8,285 bases of DNA, taken from Bacteroidota bacterium (GTDB lineage: Bacteria > Bacteroidota > Bacteroidia > NS11-12g > UBA955). The DNA lies in NCBI GenBank assembly GCA_027488495.1, contig JAIYBO010000182.1, positions 1 to 8,285 of the forward strand. Direction: 5' to 3'. The notes under the pieces were generated by a model. That model saw nothing but the letters and a program-made list of their open reading frames with translations, searched no databases and was not told where the DNA came from. The stretch's first letter is position 1. Every line of letters starts with the position of its first letter. Position numbers and translations under genes: made by a program. This document shows, piece by piece, positions 1 to 4,893 of the stretch.

Positions 1-1
1 A

Positions 2-1039
2 AATCGCACCCGCATTCAATGGATCCTCCCCGGCGTATTGACCTCCGCGGCCTTGGTTTTTTTGTATCGCTCCATCGCGCAAACCAACCCAGATTGGATA
101 ATTCATAGCACCATTCAATTGTCTTTTTCTTGGAACGATTTTGGGGCCAACATCATTCGATTCAACACCCTCTTACAGCACAGCTATCCCTGCCTACCGC
201 TGCTAGGCGCATTATTCATAGGCGGGATCACTTGGATCTTCTTTCAACCCAAAACCATACAGGAAAGACTCGCATTTTGGGGCACCCTAATCCTTCCCTT
301 GGCGGTTTTTGGCCTATCCAAAATTTCCGATGGCACTGAAAATATTTACTTTGGCTACGGTCGATTTTTCTTGGCGATACCCTTTGCCTGGGGATTTTTA
401 TGGTCGAACAGCAACCTGCAGATCCCTGCTGTACCCATAGAAAAAATTCGACAGCGTATAACTATAGTATCATGTCTCGTGATGGCTATTCCCCGCAGCG
501 GTAAATTTCTCATTTTTTTCATTTTTACCACCCTCTGCATATCGGGTTATGCCTATAATTTTTGGGAGAAAACGAGCATCCGCGAATTTGGCAAAACCTA
601 CATCCCAGTCATGGTCTACCCAATGAATCAAATGAAAACGGATGCAGAGCAGCTCGCCAAATTGTGCGCAACAGAACACATCGGCGCTGTTTTGGTATTA
701 GACCACTTTGTATTAGAATGCGGCAGCATGGGTTATGCCCAAATGGCAAAATTCCCCCTCGGCGATCAAACAAACACCATTCCCATCGTTCGTCCAAAAT
801 ATGAACGTCGACATTGGCTATTACACGAAATCAAAGAACAACACTACATCCCCAAAAAAGTGGCCGTCATGGATGTTTGGAAAGACAGTACTTGGGGCAC
901 TCAGTGGCCATTCAAACGCTCACTCGCAGATGTGCGTGGGCGAGTATTCATTTTCGAAACGGGTGAGTTGCCTTTAAATCAATTCATTGAGAATTATTTG
1001 ACCTCAATCCCTTCAGTCCCTTTCCAAGAAAAACACTAG
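2..1039 (+). CDS. Multi-pass inner-membrane protein, 3' part (5' end outside window)
   Basis: The reading frame is open from the first complete codon at base 2 to the TAG at 1037-1039. The TTG at 38 is therefore not a credible start, and the gene begins upstream of the window. Hydrophobic stretches that look like membrane helices include WILPGVLTSAALVFLY, the segment around CLPLLGALFIGGITWIFF, FWGTLILPLAVFGL, FFLAIPFAWGFLW and FLIFFIFTTLCISGYAY. They are followed by about 150 mostly soluble residues, probably on the periplasmic side. A polytopic core with a soluble C-terminal domain would fit a GT39/ArnT-like membrane glycosyltransferase or a related envelope protein, but I recognise no catalytic motif and assign no function. 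The last residues are odd. Up to about base 1002 the tail resembles the orphan copy at 1721-1882 (PLNQFIENYL against PLSDFITKFL). It then continues for 12 extra residues into sequence that encodes the opposite-strand DUF2335 gene. Confidence 0.8.
   Translation, partial: NRTRIQWILPGVLTSAALVFLYRSIAQTNPDWIIHSTIQLSFSWNDFGANIIRFNTLLQHSYPCLPLLGALFIGGITWIFFQPKTIQERLAFWGTLILPLAVFGLSKISDGTENIYFGYGRFFLAIPFAWGFLWSNSNLQIPAVPIEKIRQRITIVSCLVMAIPRSGKFLIFFIFTTLCISGYAYNFWEKTSIREFGKTYIPVMVYPMNQMKTDAEQLAKLCATEHIGAVLVLDHFVLECGSMGYAQMAKFPLGDQTNTIPIVRPKYERRHWLLHEIKEQHYIPKKVAVMDVWKDSTWGTQWPFKRSLADVRGRVFIFETGELPLNQFIENYLTSIPSVPFQEKH
850..972 (+). repeat. Direct repeat copy A (3' end of membrane-protein gene)
   Basis: This 123-bp stretch matches 1726-1848 at 119 of 123 positions, in the same orientation and offset by exactly 876 bases. 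The mismatches are at 926 (G/A), 937 (T/C), 961 (G/A) and 964 (T/C). Three of the four are synonymous third-position changes, and the first changes Ala to Thr. The repeat is entirely coding here, starting near the residues PKKVAVMDVW and ending at GELP. Confidence 0.95.
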
Positions 1040-1391
1040 CCAATGCAACAATGACAATTACTGCAATATCTCTCGCGGAATTGGGATGTCCAAGATAAAA
1101 TCCTAGCATGCATAACAACACTACTTGGGTAACTGCAATTATTGCAAATAATTGTCCCTTTCGATAATTCTCCCAAGTCTTTCTCTGATTGTTTATTTCA
1201 TTTTCAACCAACAATCTATTCAACTCTAATCTACTTTTTTGCTCGTCTTCTGCCAACTTAATCAATCGATCCGCAAAACCAGGATTGATAGATTCATACC
1301 TTTCCAGAGATTCAGGATCCGGCACCGGACCAGAAAATAACTCACTTCGCTGATTTGCGATTCTTGTGATTCTTATATTGCGCTCTGCCAT
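984..1391 (-). CDS. DUF2335-family small membrane protein
   Basis: This 135-residue protein has the DUF2335 layout. A conserved N-terminal block at residues 19-54 begins FSGPVPDPESLERYESINPG, followed by FADRLIKLAEDEQKSR. A charged, probably coiled helix spans about 42-78. Two predicted membrane helices follow, at about 81-101 (LFAIIAVTQVVLLCMLGFYL) and 108-124, with a short GHPNSA turn between them and a basic tail. DUF2335 proteins are small predicted membrane proteins of unknown role, and I know of no demonstrated biochemical function. The ATG at 1391 is supported by a strong Shine-Dalgarno sequence four bases upstream. The gene overlaps the end of the upstream small ORF by 50 bases, so the two are probably co-transcribed and translationally coupled. 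Its last codons and TGA lie antisense inside the 3' end of the convergent membrane-protein gene, a 56-base overlap. This suggests the stop codon came from the sequence where the cassette joined. Confidence 0.75.
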   Translation of the reverse strand: MAERNIRITRIANQRSELFSGPVPDPESLERYESINPGFADRLIKLAEDEQKSRLELNRLLVENEINNQRKTWENYRKGQLFAIIAVTQVVLLCMLGFYLGHPNSARDIAVIVIVALASVFLGKGLKGLRSNNSQ

Positions 1392-1623
1392 CTCTCCTCC
1401 CCCTCGCTACCTCAACTTGATTAAAATCTGATGAAAGAATGTTCTTCCAATCATTTCTCAAGTTAATTGCATCTTCTTCAGGACCTTTAATCAAACTTTT
1501 TAAATACTCTGTACCCTTTGCAGCTTCGCAAATCGGTCGCGGTTTAAACCAAGTAGTGAATTCAAAAACACTCTGAAATCCTGCGAAAAACGAATTCTCC
1601 AATTGCTTCTTCTCCTCTTTCAT
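1342..1623 (-). CDS. Small protein of unknown function, partner of the DUF2335 gene
   Basis: This 93-residue protein is not recognised. It has a mixed aromatic N-terminal half (FFAGFQSVFEFTTWFKPRP, about residues 12-30), a charged middle and a strongly basic tail from about residue 72 (ARGRRDGRAQYKNHKNRKSAK). No membrane helix or signal peptide is visible. The final 50 bases overlap the start of the DUF2335 gene in another frame, so part of the basic tail is the translation of that gene's ribosome-binding site and early codons. The tail may therefore be under little selection. The start ATG at 1623 has no Shine-Dalgarno site but has a TATTTTTG box four bases upstream. The arrangement suggests the first gene of a two-gene cassette. 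Existence as a real gene is likely but unproven. Confidence 0.55.
   Translation of the reverse strand: MKEEKKQLENSFFAGFQSVFEFTTWFKPRPICEAAKGTEYLKSLIKGPEEDAINLRNDWKNILSSDFNQVEVARGRRDGRAQYKNHKNRKSAK
1392..1404 (-). promoter_or_regulatory. Strong ribosome-binding site of the DUF2335 gene
   Basis: Read on the minus strand this is AGGGGGAGGAGAG directly before the ATG, with the GGAGG core at 1396-1400 and four bases between core and start. It fixes the start at 1391 despite the 50-base overlap with the upstream ORF. Such a strong site is notable because the core genes in this window have none. Confidence 0.7.
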
Positions 1624-1627
1624 AATT

Positions 1628-1635
1628 CAAAAATA
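1628..1635 (-). promoter_or_regulatory. Putative Bacteroidota -7 box (TATTTTTG) for the two-gene cassette
   Basis: On the minus strand TATTTTTG fits the TAnnTTTG consensus and lies four bases before the ATG at 1623. No clear -33 TTG element is visible at the usual distance, and the region is AT-rich, so a chance match is possible. About 30 bases further upstream lies the perfect 12-base palindrome CGATTATAATCG (1667-1678), which could be a regulator site. Confidence 0.35.
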
Positions 1636-1720
1636 AAACAATTTGTAATAATTAAACAGACCTATCCGATTATAATCGATTAAAAAAATACAACAGCCTA
1701 TCTATTTGATTAGCAATTAA

Positions 1721-1882
1721 CTAAACCCCAAAAAAGTGGCCGTCATGGATGTTTGGAAAGACAGTACTTGGGGCACTCAGTGGCCATTCAAACGCTCACT
1801 CACAGATGTGCGCGGGCGAGTATTCATTTTCGAAACAGGCGAGTTGCCACTATCCGATTTCATTACAAAATTTCTTAAGTAA
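1721..1882 (+). pseudogene. Orphan 3' fragment of the upstream membrane-protein gene
   Basis: After an in-frame TAA at 1718-1720, a frame of 53 codons runs to a TAA at 1880-1882. It encodes the same C-terminal segment as the gene ending at 1039: from PKKVAVMDVW through RGRVFIFETGELP, then the diverged ending LSDFITKFLK. It has no start codon context and no upstream part of the gene, so it is a tail remnant and not a working gene. Its ending, directly after LK, may be closer to the native C-terminus than the extended ending of the intact gene. Its last 33 bases overlap the 3' end of the convergent toxin gene. It probably arose when DNA was inserted at, or recombined into, the gene's 3' end. 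Confidence 0.85.
1726..1848 (+). repeat. Direct repeat copy B (3' end of membrane-protein gene)
   Basis: This is the partner of 850-972, identical at 119 of 123 positions with no gaps. Similarity stops abruptly on the left, where 1725 and 849 differ and nothing alignable lies further upstream. On the right it fades into related but diverged coding sequence. Together the two copies bracket the 876-base unit carrying the DUF2335 cassette. Confidence 0.95.
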
Positions 1883-2206
1883 AACGGAATCCTCCAACTC
1901 CTTGTCCTTTTTGTGATATAATTCAATTAATTGAATTTGTCCTGCCTTTTCCTTCCAACAATAAATCAATCGAAATCCGGAGTTTACACCTTTCTGCGGA
2001 AATGAATTGCTCCTTATTTTTTTAACTTTCACAAAGTAACAACCGGGGTATCCCTGTAATCGGAAGCTCACCGGGAATTTACCTTCAGGGTATTTCTCAA
2101 TTACCGAAATCAATACATCAAGGTCACTTTCTAATGACCGGTAACGCTTTAACAATCCTTTGACATTTTTCTCAAAATGAATTGTCCTTACCACTTCCAC
2201 CCTCAT
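1850..2206 (-). CDS. RelE/HigB-like type II toxin (probable mRNA interferase)
   Basis: From the ATG at 2206 the product is 118 residues, a normal size for the RelE/ParE superfamily. Visible family features are an N-terminal helical hairpin (FEKNVKGLLKRYRSLESDLD, about 11-30) and basic strand residues around VKVKKIR (60-65). GFRLIYCW (78-84) follows, and then the C-terminal strand LIELYHKKDKE (93-103), where the Tyr, His and Lys residues match positions used for RNA cleavage in RelE/YoeB/HigB-type toxins. By family it would cut mRNA, probably on the ribosome, when not bound by the antitoxin. The frame is open to 2236, but a GGAGAGGGAG site lies just before the ATGATG at 2209-2204, so 2206 or 2209 is preferred. 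It overlaps the upstream antitoxin gene by 35 bases, the usual antitoxin-first order. Its 3' end runs antisense into the orphan gene tail. ParE-like gyrase poisoning is a less likely alternative. Confidence 0.75.
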   Translation of the reverse strand: MRVEVVRTIHFEKNVKGLLKRYRSLESDLDVLISVIEKYPEGKFPVSFRLQGYPGCYFVKVKKIRSNSFPQKGVNSGFRLIYCWKEKAGQIQLIELYHKKDKELEDSVLLKKFCNEIG

Positions 2207-3008
2207 CATCTCCCTCTCCATAAATCCGATAAGCAAAGGGAAACTCCCTGTAAAAGGTCAAATCAAATTTGATTGTTTCTCCCATCCCAGTCACTTTCAT
2301 TGGTAAATCCTTATGCAACAACTCAACCAAATCACTCGTTGGAAACCGACCGTAAAGCTGCACCATATCATTCATTATCACCATTTCACTCGCCTTCAAC
2401 AAAGTCAAATCAACAGCGCGCAATGGAAATAATTTATTCTGTACCTCCCCATTTTTTTCCATTTTGATTTTAACTATTTCTCCAGACAAAGCCATTTCCT
2501 CCAACAACTCCGACAAATGATCTGGCAATGGACCAAATGGCAATTTTTTGTATGTACACGTCGATAAAAATCCTTCATGGTTTTCATAATAAGCGAAATC
2601 GGACAAGTACATCAATTTGGGGATTAAGGTCTCCAAAGCATTTGAATATCTCGCGCACGACTCAATCAGATACAAGACCACTTCCCTGCATTTCACCCGA
2701 TCAAATTTCAATTGGGGCTTGGAATATTCCACTTCTACATCACCCAACACCCGAACATTCTCAACTGATTCATATCGCATCTCTGAACCAATGCCACCAT
2801 GAATCAATACTTCAATGTCCATTTGAAAAGCTCTCGCAATTTTTTGAATTTCTACCAAACCCACATCCCGCTTACCTTGCTCTATCGCTAAATACGACGT
2901 CCGCGAAATCTCCAAAATATTAGCCATATCTCCCTGAGAAAACGAATGTTTCTTCCTCAGTGATTTTAAACGCTTTCCAAAATCAACCAAACCAACAAAT
3001 TCAATCAT
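2172..3008 (-). CDS. HTH (XRE) plus Panacea-domain antitoxin/regulator
   Basis: This 278-residue protein has an N-terminal XRE/Cro-type helix-turn-helix at about residues 10-68 (FGKRLKSLRKKHSFSQGDMA, then SRTSYLAIEQGKRDVGL). A linker follows to about 105. The C-terminal part, about 108-262, resembles the Panacea domain (DUF4065, SocA-like). Its hallmark core is KLMYLSDFAYYENHEGF followed by YKKLPFGPLPDHLSELLEEM (131-172), and it has a late REFPFAYRIYGEGD segment. Panacea is an antitoxin domain known to neutralise many unrelated toxin types, and HTH fusions are one of its forms. The overlapping downstream RelE/HigB-like gene is the obvious partner. The protein should bind the toxin through Panacea and repress its own promoter through the HTH; an inverted repeat in the promoter supports this. 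The final residues (GDDEGGSGKDNSF) are read from the toxin's ribosome-binding site and early codons. The ATG at 3008 lies seven bases after a -7 box, so the mRNA may be leaderless. Confidence 0.8.
   Translation of the reverse strand: MIEFVGLVDFGKRLKSLRKKHSFSQGDMANILEISRTSYLAIEQGKRDVGLVEIQKIARAFQMDIEVLIHGGIGSEMRYESVENVRVLGDVEVEYSKPQLKFDRVKCREVVLYLIESCARYSNALETLIPKLMYLSDFAYYENHEGFLSTCTYKKLPFGPLPDHLSELLEEMALSGEIVKIKMEKNGEVQNKLFPLRAVDLTLLKASEMVIMNDMVQLYGRFPTSDLVELLHKDLPMKVTGMGETIKFDLTFYREFPFAYRIYGEGDDEGGSGKDNSF
2210..2219 (-). promoter_or_regulatory. Ribosome-binding site of the toxin gene
   Basis: GGAGAGGGAG on the minus strand lies immediately before ATGATG (2209-2204). It argues for translation starting at 2209 or 2206 and not at the far upstream ATG of the open frame (2236). 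It sits inside the antitoxin coding sequence, so toxin synthesis is probably coupled to antitoxin translation. Confidence 0.55.
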
Positions 3009-3015
3009 AACCCTA

Positions 3016-3047
3016 CAAAGATAATTTTTGTCTATTATTCACACAAT
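3016..3047 (-). promoter_or_regulatory. Bacteroidota-type promoter of the toxin-antitoxin operon
   Basis: On the minus strand TATCTTTG (3016-3023) matches TAnnTTTG exactly. ATTG (3044-3047), a fair -33 element, lies 20 bases upstream, which is the expected spacing. The -7 box ends seven bases before the antitoxin ATG, so the transcript would have little or no leader. This is the best-formed promoter in the window. Confidence 0.65.
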
Positions 3048-3069
3048 TCAATGTTCAATAATAAGACAA
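3028..3069. promoter_or_regulatory. Candidate operator: inverted repeat over the toxin-antitoxin promoter
   Basis: The arms are TTGTCTATTATT (3028-3039) and AATAATAAGACAA (3057-3069). They are reverse complements except for one extra base in the right arm, with a 17-base spacer. The -33 element lies in the spacer and the left arm sits between the -33 and -7 boxes. A repressor dimer bound here would block RNA polymerase. Binding by the HTH of the adjacent antitoxin is inferred from the usual autoregulation of such operons. Confidence 0.5.
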
Positions 3070-3124
3070 TTTAATCGTTTAATTTTCTAAAACGGCTTCC
3101 ACACTAAAACCCACCACCCAAAAA

Positions 3125-3739
3125 TCACCCCACCACCAATTTCCCAGTGAGCTGATAGTGATCCCCCACCGCCTGCTCAAAATCCCGACCTACACCCGCC
3201 TTCACCGCCACCCGATAGCAAACCTGCTCCGTATACTCACTCCCCAAAACCCGCGCCCCAAACTTCGCAATCAACCGATGTATCTCCTGCTCGTGCTCAA
3301 ATGCCGCCGACACCTCATACACCTCCTCAATAAATTTCTCCACCCTGCCCGCAAGCCCGATCGCGGCCAACGCCGCCCCACCATACGATTCAATCAACCC
3401 CGGAATCCCTAACAACGTCCCACCGAAATACCTCACCACCACCACCAAAACGTTCGTCAATCCCGCGCTGATCACCGCCCTCAATATCGGCCTACCCGCT
3501 GAATTCCCAGGTTCCCCATCGTCGTTCGCACGCTGCGCCTCGCCCCGAGCACCCATCACCCAAGCATAACAATGGTGCGTAGCATCCGGATACATCCGCT
3601 TCAAACCGTCCAACTTCTCCTTGATGTCCTTCTCCCCCCTCACCGCATACACATACGCGAAAAACTTGCTGCCCCGCTCCCTCAACACAAACTCCGCATC
3701 CCGCTCCACCTCATAATATACATCCGAAAACAAACTCAT
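3125..3739 (-). CDS. yigZ: YigZ/IMPACT family protein (UPF0029)
   Basis: The 204-residue product begins MSLFSDVYYEVERDAEFVLR. The UPF0029/IMPACT signature is clear: HHCYAWVMG (55-63), RANDDGEPGNSAGRPILRAV (70-89), then TNVLVVVVRYFGGTLLGIPGLIESYGGAA (95-123). The C-terminal about 65 residues correspond to the less conserved ferredoxin-like (DUF1949-type) domain of YigZ. Length is typical of the family. Eukaryotic IMPACT modulates Gcn2 signalling. The bacterial protein is thought to bind nucleic acid or act in translation or metabolism, but its role is not settled. The frame is open to 3766, but the ATG at 3739 overlaps the ribD stop as TGATG and gives the normal family N-terminus, so that start was chosen. 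It is the last gene of the three-gene minus-strand operon and is probably translated by re-initiation after ribD. Confidence 0.9.
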   Translation of the reverse strand: MSLFSDVYYEVERDAEFVLRERGSKFFAYVYAVRGEKDIKEKLDGLKRMYPDATHHCYAWVMGARGEAQRANDDGEPGNSAGRPILRAVISAGLTNVLVVVVRYFGGTLLGIPGLIESYGGAALAAIGLAGRVEKFIEEVYEVSAAFEHEQEIHRLIAKFGARVLGSEYTEQVCYRVAVKAGVGRDFEQAVGDHYQLTGKLVVG

Positions 3740-4878
3740 CACCCCAAATCCCTTTCCCACACCCAATGCGCATCGCCACCCAAATCGTTCAACCTGCGCA
3801 GCACCATATTTTCCATACGGGGCGATTTCACTCCACCCCCCAACACCATCTCCGGATTCCGCAGAACATGCACCTCATCCACACAATCCGCCTCCCAAAA
3901 CGATGCCAATACCTCCGCACCACCCTCCACCAATATCACCCCCAAACCCTTCTCACTATACAACCACTTCAACAACTCCACCAAGTCCAAATCGCCGCCA
4001 ACCACCCACAATTCCCCGCTGCTCCGCCTTACCGCCTCCTCCGTGTACTCTCCCCTTCCTGTTCGATCCAAAACGATGCGAATCGGCTGATCCACATCCC
4101 CGTAACCCCGGACATCCAACTTCGGCCTGTCCAAATTCCAAGTATTCACCCCCACCAAAATCGCATCCACACCAGACCGCAAATGATGCACCCATCTGCC
4201 CGATGCCTCCCCAGAAATCAATACTCTCTCAGTTTGAGTTAGAGGGACCTCCTGGGAAATAATTTGATTCTCAGATGACAACTGACTCGTCTCGTCTGGG
4301 ACGAGACCGAGGCCCATATACCCGTCCGCCGTCTCTGCCCATTTCGCCACCACTGCTGTTCGACAGATAACCTGGTTCACCCAAAACGCCCAGTTCAATT
4401 GCCTGCACTCGTCCTCCAGCACCCCCACCAAAACCTCCACACCCGCAGCGCGCAACAATCCCACACCCTTCCCACTCACCAACGGATTGGGATCCAATAC
4501 CCCCACAACCACCCTGCCAACACCCTTCTCCAAAATCAAATTCGCACAAGGCGGCGTCTTCCCATAATGCGCACAAGGCTCCAACGACACATATAAAATA
4601 CAATCCGAAAAATCTTCATTCTGTTCGCGCAATTCCAACTCTCCACCCAATCCATCCCCGGAACCAACACGAGCTTCCAACCCCTCAAACAACATCCGCT
4701 CCGCATGCGCCCCGCCAAATACATCATGCCACCCCTCTGCCAATACCACCCCGTCTCTCACCAACACCGCCCCCACCATCGGATTTGGACTCACCCGCCC
4801 CCAACCGCGTTCAGCCAATGCCAAACACCTGCGCATCCAAAATTCGTGTTCAAAAACCGGCAAAATTCCGTCGCTCAT
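3739..4878 (-). CDS. ribD: Bifunctional riboflavin biosynthesis deaminase/reductase RibD
   Basis: This 379-residue protein carries out the second and third steps of the GTP branch of riboflavin synthesis: deamination of the diaminopyrimidine, then NADPH-dependent reduction of its ribosyl side chain. The N-terminal cytidine-deaminase-like domain shows SPNPMVGAVLV (30-40), AHAE (57-60, zinc ligand His58 and catalytic Glu60) and EPCAHYGKTPPC (100-111, zinc ligands Cys102 and Cys111). The C-terminal reductase domain, from about residue 172, shows AKWAETADGYM, DAILVGVNTWNLDRPKLDVR (238-257) and ILVEGGAEVLASFWEADCVDE (315-335). Two segments look longer than usual: about 66-92 in the deaminase domain and about 190-217 at the start of the reductase domain. 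All recognised catalytic features are intact, so it should be functional. ATG 4878 is preferred over the GTG one codon upstream. It follows the hydrolase gene by 15 bases with no Shine-Dalgarno site, and its stop overlaps the yigZ start. Confidence 0.95.
   Translation of the reverse strand: MSDGILPVFEHEFWMRRCLALAERGWGRVSPNPMVGAVLVRDGVVLAEGWHDVFGGAHAERMLFEGLEARVGSGDGLGGELELREQNEDFSDCILYVSLEPCAHYGKTPPCANLILEKGVGRVVVGVLDPNPLVSGKGVGLLRAAGVEVLVGVLEDECRQLNWAFWVNQVICRTAVVAKWAETADGYMGLGLVPDETSQLSSENQIISQEVPLTQTERVLISGEASGRWVHHLRSGVDAILVGVNTWNLDRPKLDVRGYGDVDQPIRIVLDRTGRGEYTEEAVRRSSGELWVVGGDLDLVELLKWLYSEKGLGVILVEGGAEVLASFWEADCVDEVHVLRNPEMVLGGGVKSPRMENMVLRRLNDLGGDAHWVWERDLG
4289..4307. repeat. Perfect short hairpin inside the ribD linker insertion
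   Basis: GTCTCGTC and GACGAGAC form an 8-base-pair stem around the loop TGG. It lies in the ribD segment encoding the extra residues about 190-217, where the local sequence is less C-rich on the plus strand than the flanks. It has no T-run and lies within a coding gene, so it is not read as a terminator. A small inserted palindromic element is possible. Confidence 0.5.
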
Positions 4879-4893
4879 CACAAACCCAAACCA

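Noticed and set aside
38..40. TTG at 38 as the start of the left-edge gene
   Set aside because: The same frame is open back to base 2 and encodes more of a membrane helix, so the gene begins outside the window.
1667..1690. Palindrome 1667-1678 followed by an A-run as a transcription terminator
   Set aside because: On the plus strand the stem is followed by A residues, not T. On the minus strand the T-run precedes the stem. Neither orientation gives an intrinsic terminator.
850..1848. The direct repeats as ends of an insertion sequence or composite transposon
   Set aside because: The repeats are coding sequence of a host gene, no terminal inverted repeats or target duplications were found at their ends, and no transposase or integrase lies between them.
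3070..3124. A terminator after yigZ
   Set aside because: No stem followed by a T-run is visible in the short gap downstream of yigZ on the minus strand.
3572..4262. Several plus-strand open frames opposite yigZ and ribD
   Set aside because: They are Pro/Ser/Thr/His-rich shadows of two well-recognised minus-strand genes whose coding strand is G-rich, which removes stops on the other strand.
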